A stretch of 64,000 nt of DNA from contig CAWJKY010000003.1 of NCBI GenBank assembly GCA_963843565.1, forward strand, positions 1,178,001 to 1,242,000, in the 5' to 3' direction. Below, in pieces: positions 1 to 8,595 of this stretch (the first letter of the stretch is position 1; every line of letters starts with the position of its first letter). Below the pieces are notes generated by a model. It was not told where the DNA came from. It did not search any database and saw only the letters and a list, made by a program, of their open reading frames with translations. A program made the translations under genes and the position numbers. The DNA comes from DASZQY01 sp963843565 (GTDB lineage Bacteria; Pseudomonadota; Alphaproteobacteria; Rhizobiales; Kaistiaceae).

Positions 1-2433
1 GCCGCCAACCCGCCGCTCTCCGTGAAGCCGTCGGTCTGGATGGCAGTATCGGCGAGCGACAGGAACGGCTCCACGGTTCACGGCGCCAAGCTTCGTCGGG
101 TAGGCCACCTCGCCGAAGACCTGTTCGCTGAGGGCGCCGTAGCGGGCGGTCAGGGTTTCGCTGAAGCCGGGGAACTGATCGTGGCGAACCGTGCTGATGT
201 CGTGGGCCGCAATGGCGCCGCCGGCGCGGAGCGCGAACGGTCCCCACGCCGTCGCGCCGTAGGCCGCGAAGCTGTAGCTGCTGGCGCTGGCGGTGGAGAG
301 ACGATCGGGCACGGACAGACTGGCGTTCTGGTAGGCGAAGGCCAGACCGCCGCTCCACATGCCCCACCCCGTATCGAGGCCGGTGGCGAAGCCCCCGAGG
401 GCGCGGCTGAAGCGCGCCGCGTTGCCGTCGCCGGGCGCGTCCTGCCAACTGCCGAGCGCCAGCCCCCACCCGGCCCACCGGGGCGCGAGGTCCGGCGGTC
501 CGCCGGCCCCGTCGGCATAGGCCAGCGGCGGCGCCGACTGGGCGAAATCGTCGGCGAAGCGCTGGCTGAGACGCGCCAGGATCGCGTCGCGCAGGAAGCG
601 CGTATCGGCGACGAGGACACCACGCACGGTCGGGTGGACTTCGCCTGACGAGAGATCGAAGGCGAGGCGCGCGGTCTCGGCATCCAGTGGAAGGATCGCC
701 TGGAACAGCGGGTTGGTCGGGTCGAGCTCCTGAAGCCCGGTCGCCGCCGCCCGCTGGTTTGGCGTGAGCGCGACGTCGGTGAACTTGCCGACGCGCGAAA
801 TCTGGAGCCAGACCCGTTTCGGATCGGACTGGTCGAGGGTGAAATCGAGGAACGCCGAGGTGTCGCTGACGCCGCCGAAATCGCCGACGCGGCTCCCGGC
901 GTCGAGGATGAGATAGCGCTGGCCGAGCGTGTAGGTGCCGGCGGCGGCCGCGACCAGGACAGTGGCGCCGGGATCGATAGTGACCGTGCCATCGACGATC
1001 AGCTTGTCGGCGTTGGTCGGATCGACCTCGACGGAGAGCAGCGAGCCGGCGTTGAAGGCGGCGGTCGTCGCCTCGAGGATGCCGATCGAGTTGCCGGGCC
1101 CGACCGCGCCGTTGACCACGAGAACACCGGCGATCATGCCGGTGCCCGACACGGTGCCGCCGCGGTCGACGGTAATCGTCGGTGCGGTGAGCGTGCCGTT
1201 CACATGCAGGACGCCGCCGCTTTTGATCTCGGCGCCACCCGAGAATGTGCCGGCGCCGGTCACCGTCCAGTCGCCGGCGTTCATCGCCAGCGTTTCGAAG
1301 TTGATGAACTTGGAAAGCAACTCCGAGCCGGTCCCCTCAAGGACCAGGTTGTCAGTGCCGGAACCGCCCGCCACGTTGCCGCCGAGGACCGAGCCGGTCC
1401 CCAGGATCAGCGTGTGATCGGCACTGCCGTTGAACTTGATGGCGAGGCCGCCGGTGGTGCTTTCGATCGTGCCGGTGTTGGTGATCGAGCCGGCGCCCCT
1501 GAAGCTGATGCCGGCGTCGTCGGTGGCGCCGTTCGAGGTCGAGGAGCGGACGATGCCCGAGTTGACCAGCGAGCCGCCGGCGTCGAACTCGATGGCCGAG
1601 CCGAAGCCCTGCGCCTGCGACGCCTCGATGTAGCCGGCGTTGACGATCGACGTGGCGCCCGAGCCGTTTGCCCAGATTCCGTTGTAGGCGCCCAGTATCC
1701 TGCCGCCCGCGTTGTTGGTGACAGTGCCGTTGTCGAGCGCGACGCCGGTCGCATACCCTGAATCGTTGTCCTTGATGGTCCCGCTGTTGATGAGCGTGTG
1801 GTTGGTGCCGAGGATGAACGAGACGCCGTTGACCTCGCCGTGCGCCTCGATCAACGCACCCGCCTTGTTGATAACGGTGCCATTGCCCGAAATGGTGATG
1901 CCCTGGATCGCACCGGTTATGGTGCCGGCGTTGATCACCGTGCCACCGCTCGGATCGGAGGGTGTGCCGAGGGAAACCCCGGTGCTGAAGAGGCCCGAGC
2001 CGGCGATCGTGGCGCCTGCCCGGTTGTCGACGGTGCCGACGCCGCCCTCAACCCAGATGGCGGTACCGCCGCCGCCGATTTCGCCCAGATTGACGACGTC
2101 GCCGCCGGCGCTGAAATGGACGCCGTCGCCGAAATCCGCCGGACCGATGGTGCCGTTGTTGGTGACCGTCCAGGCCTTGGTCGAGGCGCAGAGCGCGGCG
2201 GCGCTCAGCCCGGGGGGAGAGACGTTGGGGCAATAGAAGGTGAACGTGTTCGAGATGGCGACGCCGGATTCGACCGTCGCGGTGGTTCCCGCGGAGCCGT
2301 CGAGGAGAAACCCGGTGGTGGAATCGCCGGTGATGTCGACGTCGGCGGCCGACGCCAAGGTGCCGGTCGCAACGGCAACCAGCGCGGCCACACCCGCAGC
2401 AAAGCCAGCGATCGGCCCCACCCGTCCCCCCAC
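1..2433 (-). CDS. autotransporter (type V secreted surface protein), 3' end outside window, apparent frameshift near 75
   Basis: The gene reads from 2433 leftward off the window. GTG 2433 is chosen because it opens a signal peptide: a short hydrophobic stretch (GPIAGFAAGVAALVAVATG) followed by an LASA-A cleavage site; GTG 2421 is the alternative. The passenger is Gly/Asn/Thr-rich with recurring units such as NAGTI, NSGTI, NNAGG and NTGTIES, typical of a parallel beta-helix. An autotransporter linker (GSLLSVEVD, VGPGNSIG) and a beta-barrel start (WGLALGSW, YGALSEQVFGEVAYPTKLGA) follow. Near plus-strand 75-76 the frame breaks: dropping one base continues the barrel as VEPFLSLADTAIQTDGFTES, whereas the uncorrected frame gives arginine-rich nonsense. 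By family, the barrel would export the passenger to the cell surface; the substrate or adhesion target cannot be told. A lux-box palindrome lies just upstream. Confidence 0.85.
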   Translation of the reverse strand, partial: MGGRVGPIAGFAAGVAALVAVATGTLASAADVDITGDSTTGFLLDGSAGTTATVESGVAISNTFTFYCPNVSPPGLSAAALCASTKAWTVTNNGTIGPADFGDGVHFSAGGDVVNLGEIGGGGTAIWVEGGVGTVDNRAGATIAGSGLFSTGVSLGTPSDPSGGTVINAGTITGAIQGITISGNGTVINKAGALIEAHGEVNGVSFILGTNHTLINSGTIKDNDSGYATGVALDNGTVTNNAGGRILGAYNGIWANGSGATSIVNAGYIEASQAQGFGSAIEFDAGGSLVNSGIVRSSTSNGATDDAGISFRGAGSITNTGTIESTTGGLAIKFNGSADHTLILGTGSVLGGNVAGGSGTDNLVLEGTGSELLSKFINFETLAMNAGDWTVTGAGTFSGGAEIKSGGVLHVNGTLTAPTITVDRGGTVSGTGMIAGVLVVNGAVGPGNSIGILEATTAAFNAGSLLSVEVDPTNADKLIVDGTVTIDPGATVLVAAAAGTYTLGQRYLILDAGSRVGDFGGVSDTSAFLDFTLDQSDPKRVWLQISRVGKFTDVALTPNQRAAATGLQELDPTNPLFQAILPLDAETARLAFDLSSGEVHPTVRGVLVADTRFLRDAILARLSQRFADDFAQSAPPLAYADGAGGPPDLAPRWAGWGLALGSWQDAPGDGNAARFSRALGGFATGLDTGWGMWSGGLAFAYQNASLSVPDRLSTASASSYSFAAYGATAWGPFALRAGGAIAAHDISTVRHDQFPGFSETLTARYGALSEQVFGEVAYPTKLGAVNRGAVPVARRYCHPDRRLHGERRVGG

Positions 2434-2483
2434 GCCACACAGACAGCCGCACGGGGAAGCCTAGGGAGGGAGGCGCGAGGAGG

Positions 2484-2505
2484 CACCTAGCTGATCAGCT
2501 AGGTG
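2484..2505. promoter_or_regulatory. perfect 22-bp palindrome, candidate lux box of the autotransporter promoter
   Basis: The core ACCTAGCTGATCAGCTAGGT is perfectly self-complementary, with one further pair (C/G) outside. It shares the ACCT...GATC...AGGT layout of known LuxR-type boxes. It lies between the end of the LuxR-type gene (2541) and the autotransporter start (2433). If its centre (2494.5) sat at the usual -42.5, transcription would begin near 2452, about 19 nt before the start codon. An alternative is a terminator hairpin after luxR, but no T-run follows on the reverse strand. Confidence 0.7.
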
Positions 2506-2540
2506 GCCGATCCTGTTCACTATTCCGGTGGTCTGGCCGG

Positions 2541-3269
2541 CTAGAGAACGCCGTGGAGGAGCAGCAACGACACCGCCTGGACGCGCGAATTGACTCCGAG
2601 CTTGCGTTTCGCCTGCTCGATATGGAAATGCGCCGTCGCCTTGCTGATGCCGATGAGCTCGCCGATCTCCCAGTCGGTCTTGCCGAGCGAGGCCCACCGC
2701 AGGCACTCGATCTCGCGCCGGGTGAGATCGGGCAAGGGGACGGGCGCCTCGCCGAGACCGACCGTGGCGCGGCACCGTTCGTTCAGCGCGCGCGACGCCG
2801 TCTCGAGCAGCCCGCGCTCGAGGGAGTCGAGCACCACCGGCTGCTTGCTGGCGAGGCTGACGATGCCCTCGTAGCCCTCGGCGCCGCGGATCGGCACGAC
2901 GAATCCGTCGATCCATCCGTGGGCACGGCTTGCGGCGAAGAATTCCTGCGCCGCCGCCCCCAAGAACAACGCCCGGTCGATCTCGGTCCAGATGAACGGT
3001 GCCATGCGGCGCCGCAACTCGGCGACGATGAAATCGCGCTGGAAGAAGCCGTGCTCGTCGTAGTAGGCGCGCCAGTCCGCCGGCCAGCTGTTGAAGAAGA
3101 AGCGGTACTGCCGTTCGTCGCCGACGCCGACCCAATTGCCGCCGGCCGCCACGTCGAAGCCGAACAAGGCAATGACGCGCATGAAGTCCCGGATCAGCGC
3201 GGGGACGTCCGGATCGTCGCCGGCCCGCGCGATGAATGCCAGGATTTCATCGATGCGCCGGGTGGCCAT
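2541..3269 (-). CDS. LuxR-family quorum-sensing regulator (LuxR solo)
   Basis: This is a 242-residue acyl-homoserine-lactone-type regulator. The N-terminal domain keeps five of the six TraR ligand-pocket residues at exactly TraR spacing: W66, Y70, D79, W94 and G122 (TraR W57, Y61, D70, W85, G113). The Pro after the Asp is Phe80 here. A GerE-type helix-turn-helix fills residues 182-239 (LTRREIECLRWASLGKT, then ISKATAHFHIEQAKRKLGV). ATG 3269 is preferred over an in-frame TTG nine bases upstream because a GGAG precedes it. No luxI-like synthase is visible in the window, so it would respond to a signal made elsewhere. It is followed on the same strand by a lux-box palindrome and the autotransporter, its likely target. 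Confidence 0.9.
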   Translation of the reverse strand: MATRRIDEILAFIARAGDDPDVPALIRDFMRVIALFGFDVAAGGNWVGVGDERQYRFFFNSWPADWRAYYDEHGFFQRDFIVAELRRRMAPFIWTEIDRALFLGAAAQEFFAASRAHGWIDGFVVPIRGAEGYEGIVSLASKQPVVLDSLERGLLETASRALNERCRATVGLGEAPVPLPDLTRREIECLRWASLGKTDWEIGELIGISKATAHFHIEQAKRKLGVNSRVQAVSLLLLHGVL

Positions 3270-3294
3270 GCCTGGCAACCGCTCCGCAATCCAT

Positions 3295-3314
3295 GAAGGC
3301 CGGATGCGGCCTTC
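3295..3314. terminator. hairpin between rpsD and the luxR-type gene
   Basis: A perfect 8-bp stem, GAAGGCCG / CGGCCTTC, with a 4-base loop. It lies 13 bases past the rpsD stop and 26 bases before the luxR-type start. No T-run follows on the reverse strand, so it may be a weak terminator or an mRNA-end stabiliser. Confidence 0.4.
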
Positions 3315-3326
3315 GAGACTCCGCGT

Positions 3327-3944
3327 TTAGCGCGAGTAGAACTCGACCACCAGATGCGGCTCCATGTGGACCGCGTAGGGAACCTCGGAGAGCGACGGCG
3401 CCCGCAGGAACGTGGCGCTCATCTTGCCGTGGTCGGCGCTGATGTATTCGGGAACGTCGCGCTCGGAGAGCTGGGTCGCTTCCAGCACCAGGGCGAGCTG
3501 CTTCGAGGCATCCTTGACCGACACGACGTCGTTGGGCTTGCAGCGGTAGCTCGGGATGGTGACGCGCTTGCCGTTGACCAGCACGTGGCCGTGATTGACG
3601 AACTGGCGGGCGGCAAACACGGTCGGCACGAACTTGGCGCGATAGACGATCGCGTCGAGGCGGCTTTCCAAGAGGCCGACCAGATGCTCCGAGGTGTCGC
3701 CCGTCCGGCGGATGGCCTCGTAGTAGATGTTCTTGAACTGCTTCTCCGAGATGTTGCCGTAGTAGCCCTTGAGCTTCTGCTTGGCGCGAAGCTGGGTGCC
3801 GAAATCGGAGAGCTTGCCCTTGCGCCGCTGGCCGTGCTGGCCGGGGCCGTATTCGCGCCGGTTCACCGGGCTTTTCGGACGGCCCCAGATGTTCTGGCCG
3901 TGGCGGCGGTCGATCTTGTACTTCGCCGAAGCGCGCTTGGTCAT
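3327..3944 (-). CDS. rpsD: 30S ribosomal protein S4
   Basis: A 205-residue S4, the normal alphaproteobacterial length. S4 binds 16S rRNA early and nucleates assembly of the small-subunit body. Recognisable parts are the N-terminus TKRASAKYKIDRRHGQNIWG, the NRREYGPGQHGQRRKGKLS segment, and the S4 RNA-binding domain from about residue 94 (LESRLDAIVYRAKFVPT, VNHGHVLVNGKRV). ATG 3944 matches the conserved family N-terminus, with an AGGGA just upstream; the open frame extends further but that extension is not S4-like. It is a single gene here, not in a ribosomal operon, as is usual for Rhizobiales. Confidence 0.98.
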   Translation of the reverse strand: MTKRASAKYKIDRRHGQNIWGRPKSPVNRREYGPGQHGQRRKGKLSDFGTQLRAKQKLKGYYGNISEKQFKNIYYEAIRRTGDTSEHLVGLLESRLDAIVYRAKFVPTVFAARQFVNHGHVLVNGKRVTIPSYRCKPNDVVSVKDASKQLALVLEATQLSERDVPEYISADHGKMSATFLRAPSLSEVPYAVHMEPHLVVEFYSR

Positions 3945-4129
3945 CGCACAATCCCTGTCGGGTTGGCGCCCTCCTTTGCGGCCCTGTCTTGAGCCGCCGA
4001 CAGGAAGCCGGGGAAAGCGTTCCCCGAAGTCTTCCGCGGGTCGCGTTGAAAAAACGCCGCTGGCGGCCAAAGGCCGCCCGTGACGGCCGGGGTCATAGCG
4101 CCCCGGCGGGTTTGCGTCAAATCAGGGCC

Positions 4130-4927
4130 TCAGGCGGTCCGCGTCCGGGGCAGGACGCCGGCCTCCAGCCCCAGCCGGTCGAGCATGGTGGCAATCGGCG
4201 CCGGCCACGGGGTCGACGAGGTGCGGTAGGCGTGGCCGCGGACCGGCGGGCCGGCCGCCTCCCCCACCACCGAGGCGACGCGCCGGGCAATCGCCGGGGC
4301 CGGGTCGATCCACGTCACCGGCCAGGGCGCCAGGCGGCGGAGATGGGCGGCCAGAAACGGGAAATGGGTGCAGGCGAGGACGATGGTGTCGGTGCGCTGC
4401 CCTTCCCGCTCGACGAAGGCCGGCTCGATCTCGGCCCAGACGGCGGCATCCTCGATCGCCTCGCCGCGCATCAGCGCTTCGGCGAGCGGCGCGAGGTTGG
4501 CGGAGCCCACCAGACGCACGTGGCAATGGCCGGCGAACTCGGAAATCAGCGCGCGGGTGTATTCGCGCTGCATGGTGCCGAAGGTGCCGAGGACGCTGAT
4601 CAGGCCGGTCCTGGTCTGTTCGGCGGCGGGCTTGATCGCCGGCACGGTGCCCACAAACGGCACGGAATGAAGCGCGCGCAGCGGCTGGAGGACCAGCGTC
4701 GAGGCGGTGTTGCAGGCGACCACCACGGCCGCCGGCTGGGCAACGCGGATGAGGCCGCCAATCAACGTGACGACGTGCTCGGTGAGCGCCGTCTCCTGCC
4801 AGTCGCCATAGGGAAACGCGGCATCGTCGGCGACATAGACGATTTCCGCCGCCGGCAAGGCGGCGCGGATCTCGCGGGTGACGGAGAGGCCGCCGATCCC
4901 GGAATCGAAGACGAGGAGCCGGCTCAC
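4130..4927 (-). CDS. murI: glutamate racemase
   Basis: A 265-residue cytoplasmic enzyme that interconverts L- and D-glutamate for peptidoglycan. The acid-base pair is visible as C72 in ACNTAS and C186 in ACTHFPF, and the Asp-Ser pair as D8-S9 in FDSGIGG. The GTG start at 4927 follows GGAGGAAAC and begins SRLLVFDSGIGG, the family N-terminus. The start overlaps the stop of the upstream methyltransferase gene by four bases (GTGA), so the two are probably translationally coupled. Confidence 0.95.
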   Translation of the reverse strand: MSRLLVFDSGIGGLSVTREIRAALPAAEIVYVADDAAFPYGDWQETALTEHVVTLIGGLIRVAQPAAVVVACNTASTLVLQPLRALHSVPFVGTVPAIKPAAEQTRTGLISVLGTFGTMQREYTRALISEFAGHCHVRLVGSANLAPLAEALMRGEAIEDAAVWAEIEPAFVEREGQRTDTIVLACTHFPFLAAHLRRLAPWPVTWIDPAPAIARRVASVVGEAAGPPVRGHAYRTSSTPWPAPIATMLDRLGLEAGVLPRTRTA

Positions 4928-5709
4928 GTTTCCTCCTGCCCGGCGGGCTCGGCGGGTTCGGCCGGCTGGTCGGGGTTGCGCGCCTTGCGCGGACGGGTCG
5001 GGCGGCGCTCGAGCGCGGCGATGATGCCACGGAGCGTCCGCACCTCCTGTTCGGTCAAGCCGGCACGCTGGAACAGGGCGCGGAGCGCGCGCACCACGTG
5101 CGGCCGCCGCTCGGGCGGGCGGAAGAAGCCGACGTCGTCGAGGGCGCCCTCCAGATGCTCGAACATGCCGACCAGCTCGGCGCGCGGCGCCTGCGGGGCG
5201 ATGCCGCCATCGAAGGGCAGCGTGGCGTCGGCGGCGATCCGCCACTCGTAGGCGACGATCAGCACGGCCTGCGCGATGTTGAGGGAGGCGAAATTGGGAT
5301 CGACGGGCAGCGTCAGGATGGCGTCGGCCAGCGACACCTCCTCGTTGGTGAGGCCGGTGCGCTCGCGCCCGAACAGGACGCCGGCCCGGTCGGCGGCAGC
5401 ACGGGCGCGGATCGCGGTCGCCGCCCCGCGGGGCCCGACGACCTGTTTGGCGACCTCGCGCGAACGGGCGGTGGCGGCATAGACTAGCGACAGGTCGGCG
5501 ACCGCCTCCTCCAACGTATCGAAGACCTGCACGCGGTCCATGACGTGATCGGCGCCGGAAGCTGCGGCGCGCGCCTTGTCGCTCGGCCAGCCGTCGCGCG
5601 GATTGACGAGGCGGAGATCGCCCAACCCGAAGTTCGCCATGGCGCGGGCGGCCGTCCCGATGTTCTCGGACAACTGCGGCGCGACGAGAACGATGGCCGG
5701 ATCGGACAT
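4924..5709 (-). CDS. trmJ: tRNA/rRNA 2'-O-methyltransferase, TrmJ-type (SPOUT)
   Basis: A 261-residue SPOUT-fold methyltransferase, by family acting on tRNA position 32 ribose. Diagnostic stretches are VLVAPQLSENIGTAARAMANFGL at the N-terminus (only parts needed for recognition), LFGRERTGLTNEEVSLAD in the knotted SAM site, and LNIAQAVLIVAYEW. The C-terminal tail is Arg/Pro-rich and ends in Glu-Glu-Thr. ATG 5709 is preferred because homologues begin close to APQLSENIG. The last four bases overlap the murI start. Confidence 0.88.
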   Translation of the reverse strand: MSDPAIVLVAPQLSENIGTAARAMANFGLGDLRLVNPRDGWPSDKARAAASGADHVMDRVQVFDTLEEAVADLSLVYAATARSREVAKQVVGPRGAATAIRARAAADRAGVLFGRERTGLTNEEVSLADAILTLPVDPNFASLNIAQAVLIVAYEWRIAADATLPFDGGIAPQAPRAELVGMFEHLEGALDDVGFFRPPERRPHVVRALRALFQRAGLTEQEVRTLRGIIAALERRPTRPRKARNPDQPAEPAEPAGQEET

Positions 5710-5860
5710 AAGGTGTGGGCGCTTCCTCAGGTTTGGTGGACCGAGGTAGGGCAAGTGGCGAACCGCGGTCAAGGCGGGAGCTCCCCGGGCGGTATGTGTC
5801 GGGCGGCGCCCGATTCAGCTATCTTCCGCCCCGCGGGACGAAACACGAGGAGGCACTCCG

Positions 5861-6421
5861 ATGGCAGAATCGACGATGGCGCTCGGCGCCGCTGGCGAAA
5901 TCCGCAAGCATACCGGCTGGTTCATCGCGCTCGGCGTCGTGTTCATCATCGCCGGCATCCTGGCGATCGCGGCACCGCTGGTCGCCAGCATCACGGTCGC
6001 GCTGGTGGTCGGCTGGATGCTGATCGTCGTCGGCGTGGTGCAGCTCTGGCAGGCATGGAGCATGCGCTCGTGGGGCGGCTTTGCCTGGCAGATGGTCATC
6101 GGCGCGATCTTCGTGGTCGGCGGCGTCGCCATGCTCAACAACCCGGTCGTAGCCGCCGTGACGCTGACGCTGCTGCTCGGCGCGATCTTCATCACCAAGG
6201 GCGTGATGCAGCTGATCCTCGGCTTCCGCTTCCGGCCGCACACCGGCTGGGGCTGGATCGTGGCGGCGGGGGTGCTGGCGGTGCTGGTCGGCCTGATGAT
6301 CCTGTCGTCGTGGCCATTCTCGACGGTGTGGGCCCTGGGGACGCTCGCCGGCATCTCGCTGATCTTCTCGGGCTGGAGCTACGTGATGATCGCGATGGCG
6401 GCGCGGCGTCTGGCGGGCTGA
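5861..6421 (+). CDS. HdeD/DUF308-family membrane protein
   Basis: A 186-residue integral membrane protein with about six hydrophobic helices (for example FIALGVVFIIAGILAIAAPL and VTLTLLLGAIFITKGVMQLI) and almost no soluble domain. The repeated two-helix pattern with G-W/G-R turns fits the HdeD family, linked in enterobacteria to acid resistance; the role here is unknown. A GGAGG lies eight bases before ATG 5861. It is a stand-alone gene divergent from trmJ. Confidence 0.8.
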   Translation: MAESTMALGAAGEIRKHTGWFIALGVVFIIAGILAIAAPLVASITVALVVGWMLIVVGVVQLWQAWSMRSWGGFAWQMVIGAIFVVGGVAMLNNPVVAAVTLTLLLGAIFITKGVMQLILGFRFRPHTGWGWIVAAGVLAVLVGLMILSSWPFSTVWALGTLAGISLIFSGWSYVMIAMAARRLAG

Positions 6422-6559
6422 GGGCCGCCGGACATCGGCTTCCGGGGGGCGGCGCCCTGCGGCGTTGGCCCCGGCTTTGCAGGAGCAAACGTCGATGCTA
6501 TGAGCACCGGCGCCGTTTTCGGCACGCCCCCGTCCCACTATCCTGAAGGCCCGCCGCGC

Positions 6560-7777
6560 ATGACGAAGATCAAGGTCGCCAATCCCGTTGTCGAACTCGA
6601 CGGCGACGAGATGACGAGGATCATCTGGCAGATGATCAAGGACAAGCTGATCAAGCCCTACCTCGACATCGACCTTCAGTACTTCGACCTGTCCATCGAG
6701 AACCGTGACGCCACCGACGACAAGGTCACGGTCGAGGCGGCCGAGGCGATCAAGAAGGCCGGCGTCGGCGTCAAGTGCGCGACCATCACCCCCGACGAAG
6801 CTCGGGTGGAGGAATTCGGCCTCAAGAAGATGTGGAAGTCGCCGAACGGTACGATCCGCAACATCCTCGGCGGGGTGATCTTCCGCGAACCGATCATCTG
6901 CCGCAACGTGCCGCGGCTGGTGCCGGGCTGGACGAAGCCGATCGTCGTCGGCCGTCACGCCTACGGCGACCAGTACCGCGCCACCGACTTCCGCTTCCCC
7001 GGCAAGGGCAAGATCACCATCAAGTTCACCGGCGCGGACGGCAAGGTGATCGAGCACGAGGTGTTCGATGCGCCCTCCTCCGGCGTCACGATGGCGATGT
7101 ACAACCTCGACGACTCGATCCGCGATTTCGCGCGGGCATCGCTGAACTACGGGCTGGCGCGCAAGTACCCGGTCTACCTGTCGACCAAGAACACGATCCT
7201 GAAAGCCTACGACGGACGCTTCAAGGACCTCTTCCAGGAAGTCTTCGAGGCGGAATTCGCCGACAAGTTCAAGGCGGCGGGCGTCACCTACGAGCACCGG
7301 CTGATCGACGACATGGTGGCGGCCTCGCTGAAGTGGTCGGGCGGCTATGTGTGGGCGTGCAAGAACTACGACGGCGACGTGCAGTCGGACACGGTCGCCC
7401 AGGGCTTCGGTTCGCTCGGCCTGATGACGTCGGTGCTGCTGTCGCCGGACGGCCGCACCGTAGAGGCGGAGGCCGCGCACGGCACCGTCACGCGCCACTA
7501 CCGCGAGCACCAGAAGGGCCGCGAGACCTCGACCAACTCGATCGCCTCGATCTTCGCGTGGACGCGGGGCCTCGCCCACCGCGCCAAGCTGGACGACAAC
7601 GCGGCGCTCGCCACCTTCGCCGATACGCTGGAGAAGGTGTGCGTGGCGACCGTCGAATCCGGCGCCATGACCAAGGACCTGGCGCTGCTGGTCGGCCCGG
7701 ACCAGAAGTGGCTGACGACCGGCGGCTTCCTCGACGAGGTCGACCAGAACCTCCAGAAGGCGATGGCGACGGTCTGA
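6560..7777 (+). CDS. icd: NADP-dependent isocitrate dehydrogenase
   Basis: A 405-residue dimeric NADP+ isocitrate dehydrogenase of the type shared by Rhizobiales and eukaryotes. It oxidatively decarboxylates isocitrate to 2-oxoglutarate in the TCA cycle. Hallmarks are VVELDGDEMTRIIWQMIKDK near the N-terminus, ATITPDEARVEEF with the substrate-loop SPNGTIRNILGG, and EAAHGTVTRHYREHQKG with NSIASIFAWTRGL near the C-terminus. ATG 6560 is chosen over an upstream in-frame ATG because family members start with TKIKVANPVVELDGDE. Confidence 0.97.
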   Translation: MTKIKVANPVVELDGDEMTRIIWQMIKDKLIKPYLDIDLQYFDLSIENRDATDDKVTVEAAEAIKKAGVGVKCATITPDEARVEEFGLKKMWKSPNGTIRNILGGVIFREPIICRNVPRLVPGWTKPIVVGRHAYGDQYRATDFRFPGKGKITIKFTGADGKVIEHEVFDAPSSGVTMAMYNLDDSIRDFARASLNYGLARKYPVYLSTKNTILKAYDGRFKDLFQEVFEAEFADKFKAAGVTYEHRLIDDMVAASLKWSGGYVWACKNYDGDVQSDTVAQGFGSLGLMTSVLLSPDGRTVEAEAAHGTVTRHYREHQKGRETSTNSIASIFAWTRGLAHRAKLDDNAALATFADTLEKVCVATVESGAMTKDLALLVGPDQKWLTTGGFLDEVDQNLQKAMATV

Positions 7778-7868
7778 CGCGGGCACCTTGCAGGACGGAG
7801 ATTGATCGTTAAGTTTTCAGGTGTCAGCTTATTGTCGCCGGGGTGGCGACAGTCAGAGGGTACCTGCC

Positions 7869-8474
7869 ATGCCCAACGCCGATCGGGTCCGATTCTTCAC
7901 TGTTTTCTCGCGCGTGGCTGCCCTCGCGCTGGCGCTTGGCGCCTTCGCGGCGCCCCCGGCCAGCGCCTCGACACCGGCGCGAACGCACGTCTATCTCTTC
8001 AACGGAATTTTCGGCCTCGTCTTCTCGACCGGCGTGACGGAGATCGCCGATAACCTGCGCGCCGACGGCTTTCACGCCAGCGTCTACGGCCCCTCGCTGT
8101 GGCCGGAGGTCGCCAGAGCTGCGGCGGCCGACTACCGCAAGGGCCAGATCGATACGATCGTGCTGGTCGGCTATTCGGCCGGAACGGAGGCGGTCAATCA
8201 CGTGGTCGCGCGCCTCAGCAAGGAAGGCATTCCGGTCAAGCTCGCGATCGGTCTCGACCCGCTGCATCCCGATTTCCTGCTCGGCAAGGTCGACCGCTAC
8301 ATCAACTTCTACAATCCACGGGACGCCGGCAGGCCGATCACCGGTGGCGACCGGTTCACCGGGGTGATCCAGAACGTCAACCTCAGCAACGTCCCGGGCC
8401 TCAATCACGTCAACATCGACGACAACGCCACCGTCCAGGCCCGGGTGGTCACCGCCATCCGCGCGGCGCGCTAG
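7869..8474 (+). CDS. secreted alpha/beta-hydrolase-like protein
   Basis: 201 residues. The first 34 form a signal peptide (hydrophobic core AALALALGAFAA, then PASAS), so the product is probably periplasmic. A nucleophile-elbow motif, GYSAG, with Ser103 follows the strand TIVLV, and a conserved-looking GLDPLHPDF sits where the acid is expected; the final His may be in NHVNID. The fold resembles small lipase/thioesterase-like hydrolases. Substrate unknown. ATG 7869 was chosen over ATG 7821 because it gives a clean signal peptide. Confidence 0.7.
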   Translation: MPNADRVRFFTVFSRVAALALALGAFAAPPASASTPARTHVYLFNGIFGLVFSTGVTEIADNLRADGFHASVYGPSLWPEVARAAAADYRKGQIDTIVLVGYSAGTEAVNHVVARLSKEGIPVKLAIGLDPLHPDFLLGKVDRYINFYNPRDAGRPITGGDRFTGVIQNVNLSNVPGLNHVNIDDNATVQARVVTAIRAAR

Positions 8475-8595
8475 CGCAAACGTCGGCGCGCGAAGCTTCG
8501 GCGCGCCCTTGAGGCACGCGACGTCCCGCCCTATTTGACTTGAGCAGGCGCCACGCCGCGCGCCTGCCAATCCCCTCTCGAAACGGACGACATCC

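Noticed and set aside
1..3300. A luxI synthase partner for the LuxR-type gene
   Set aside because: No acyl-homoserine-lactone synthase motif was found near it or elsewhere in the window.
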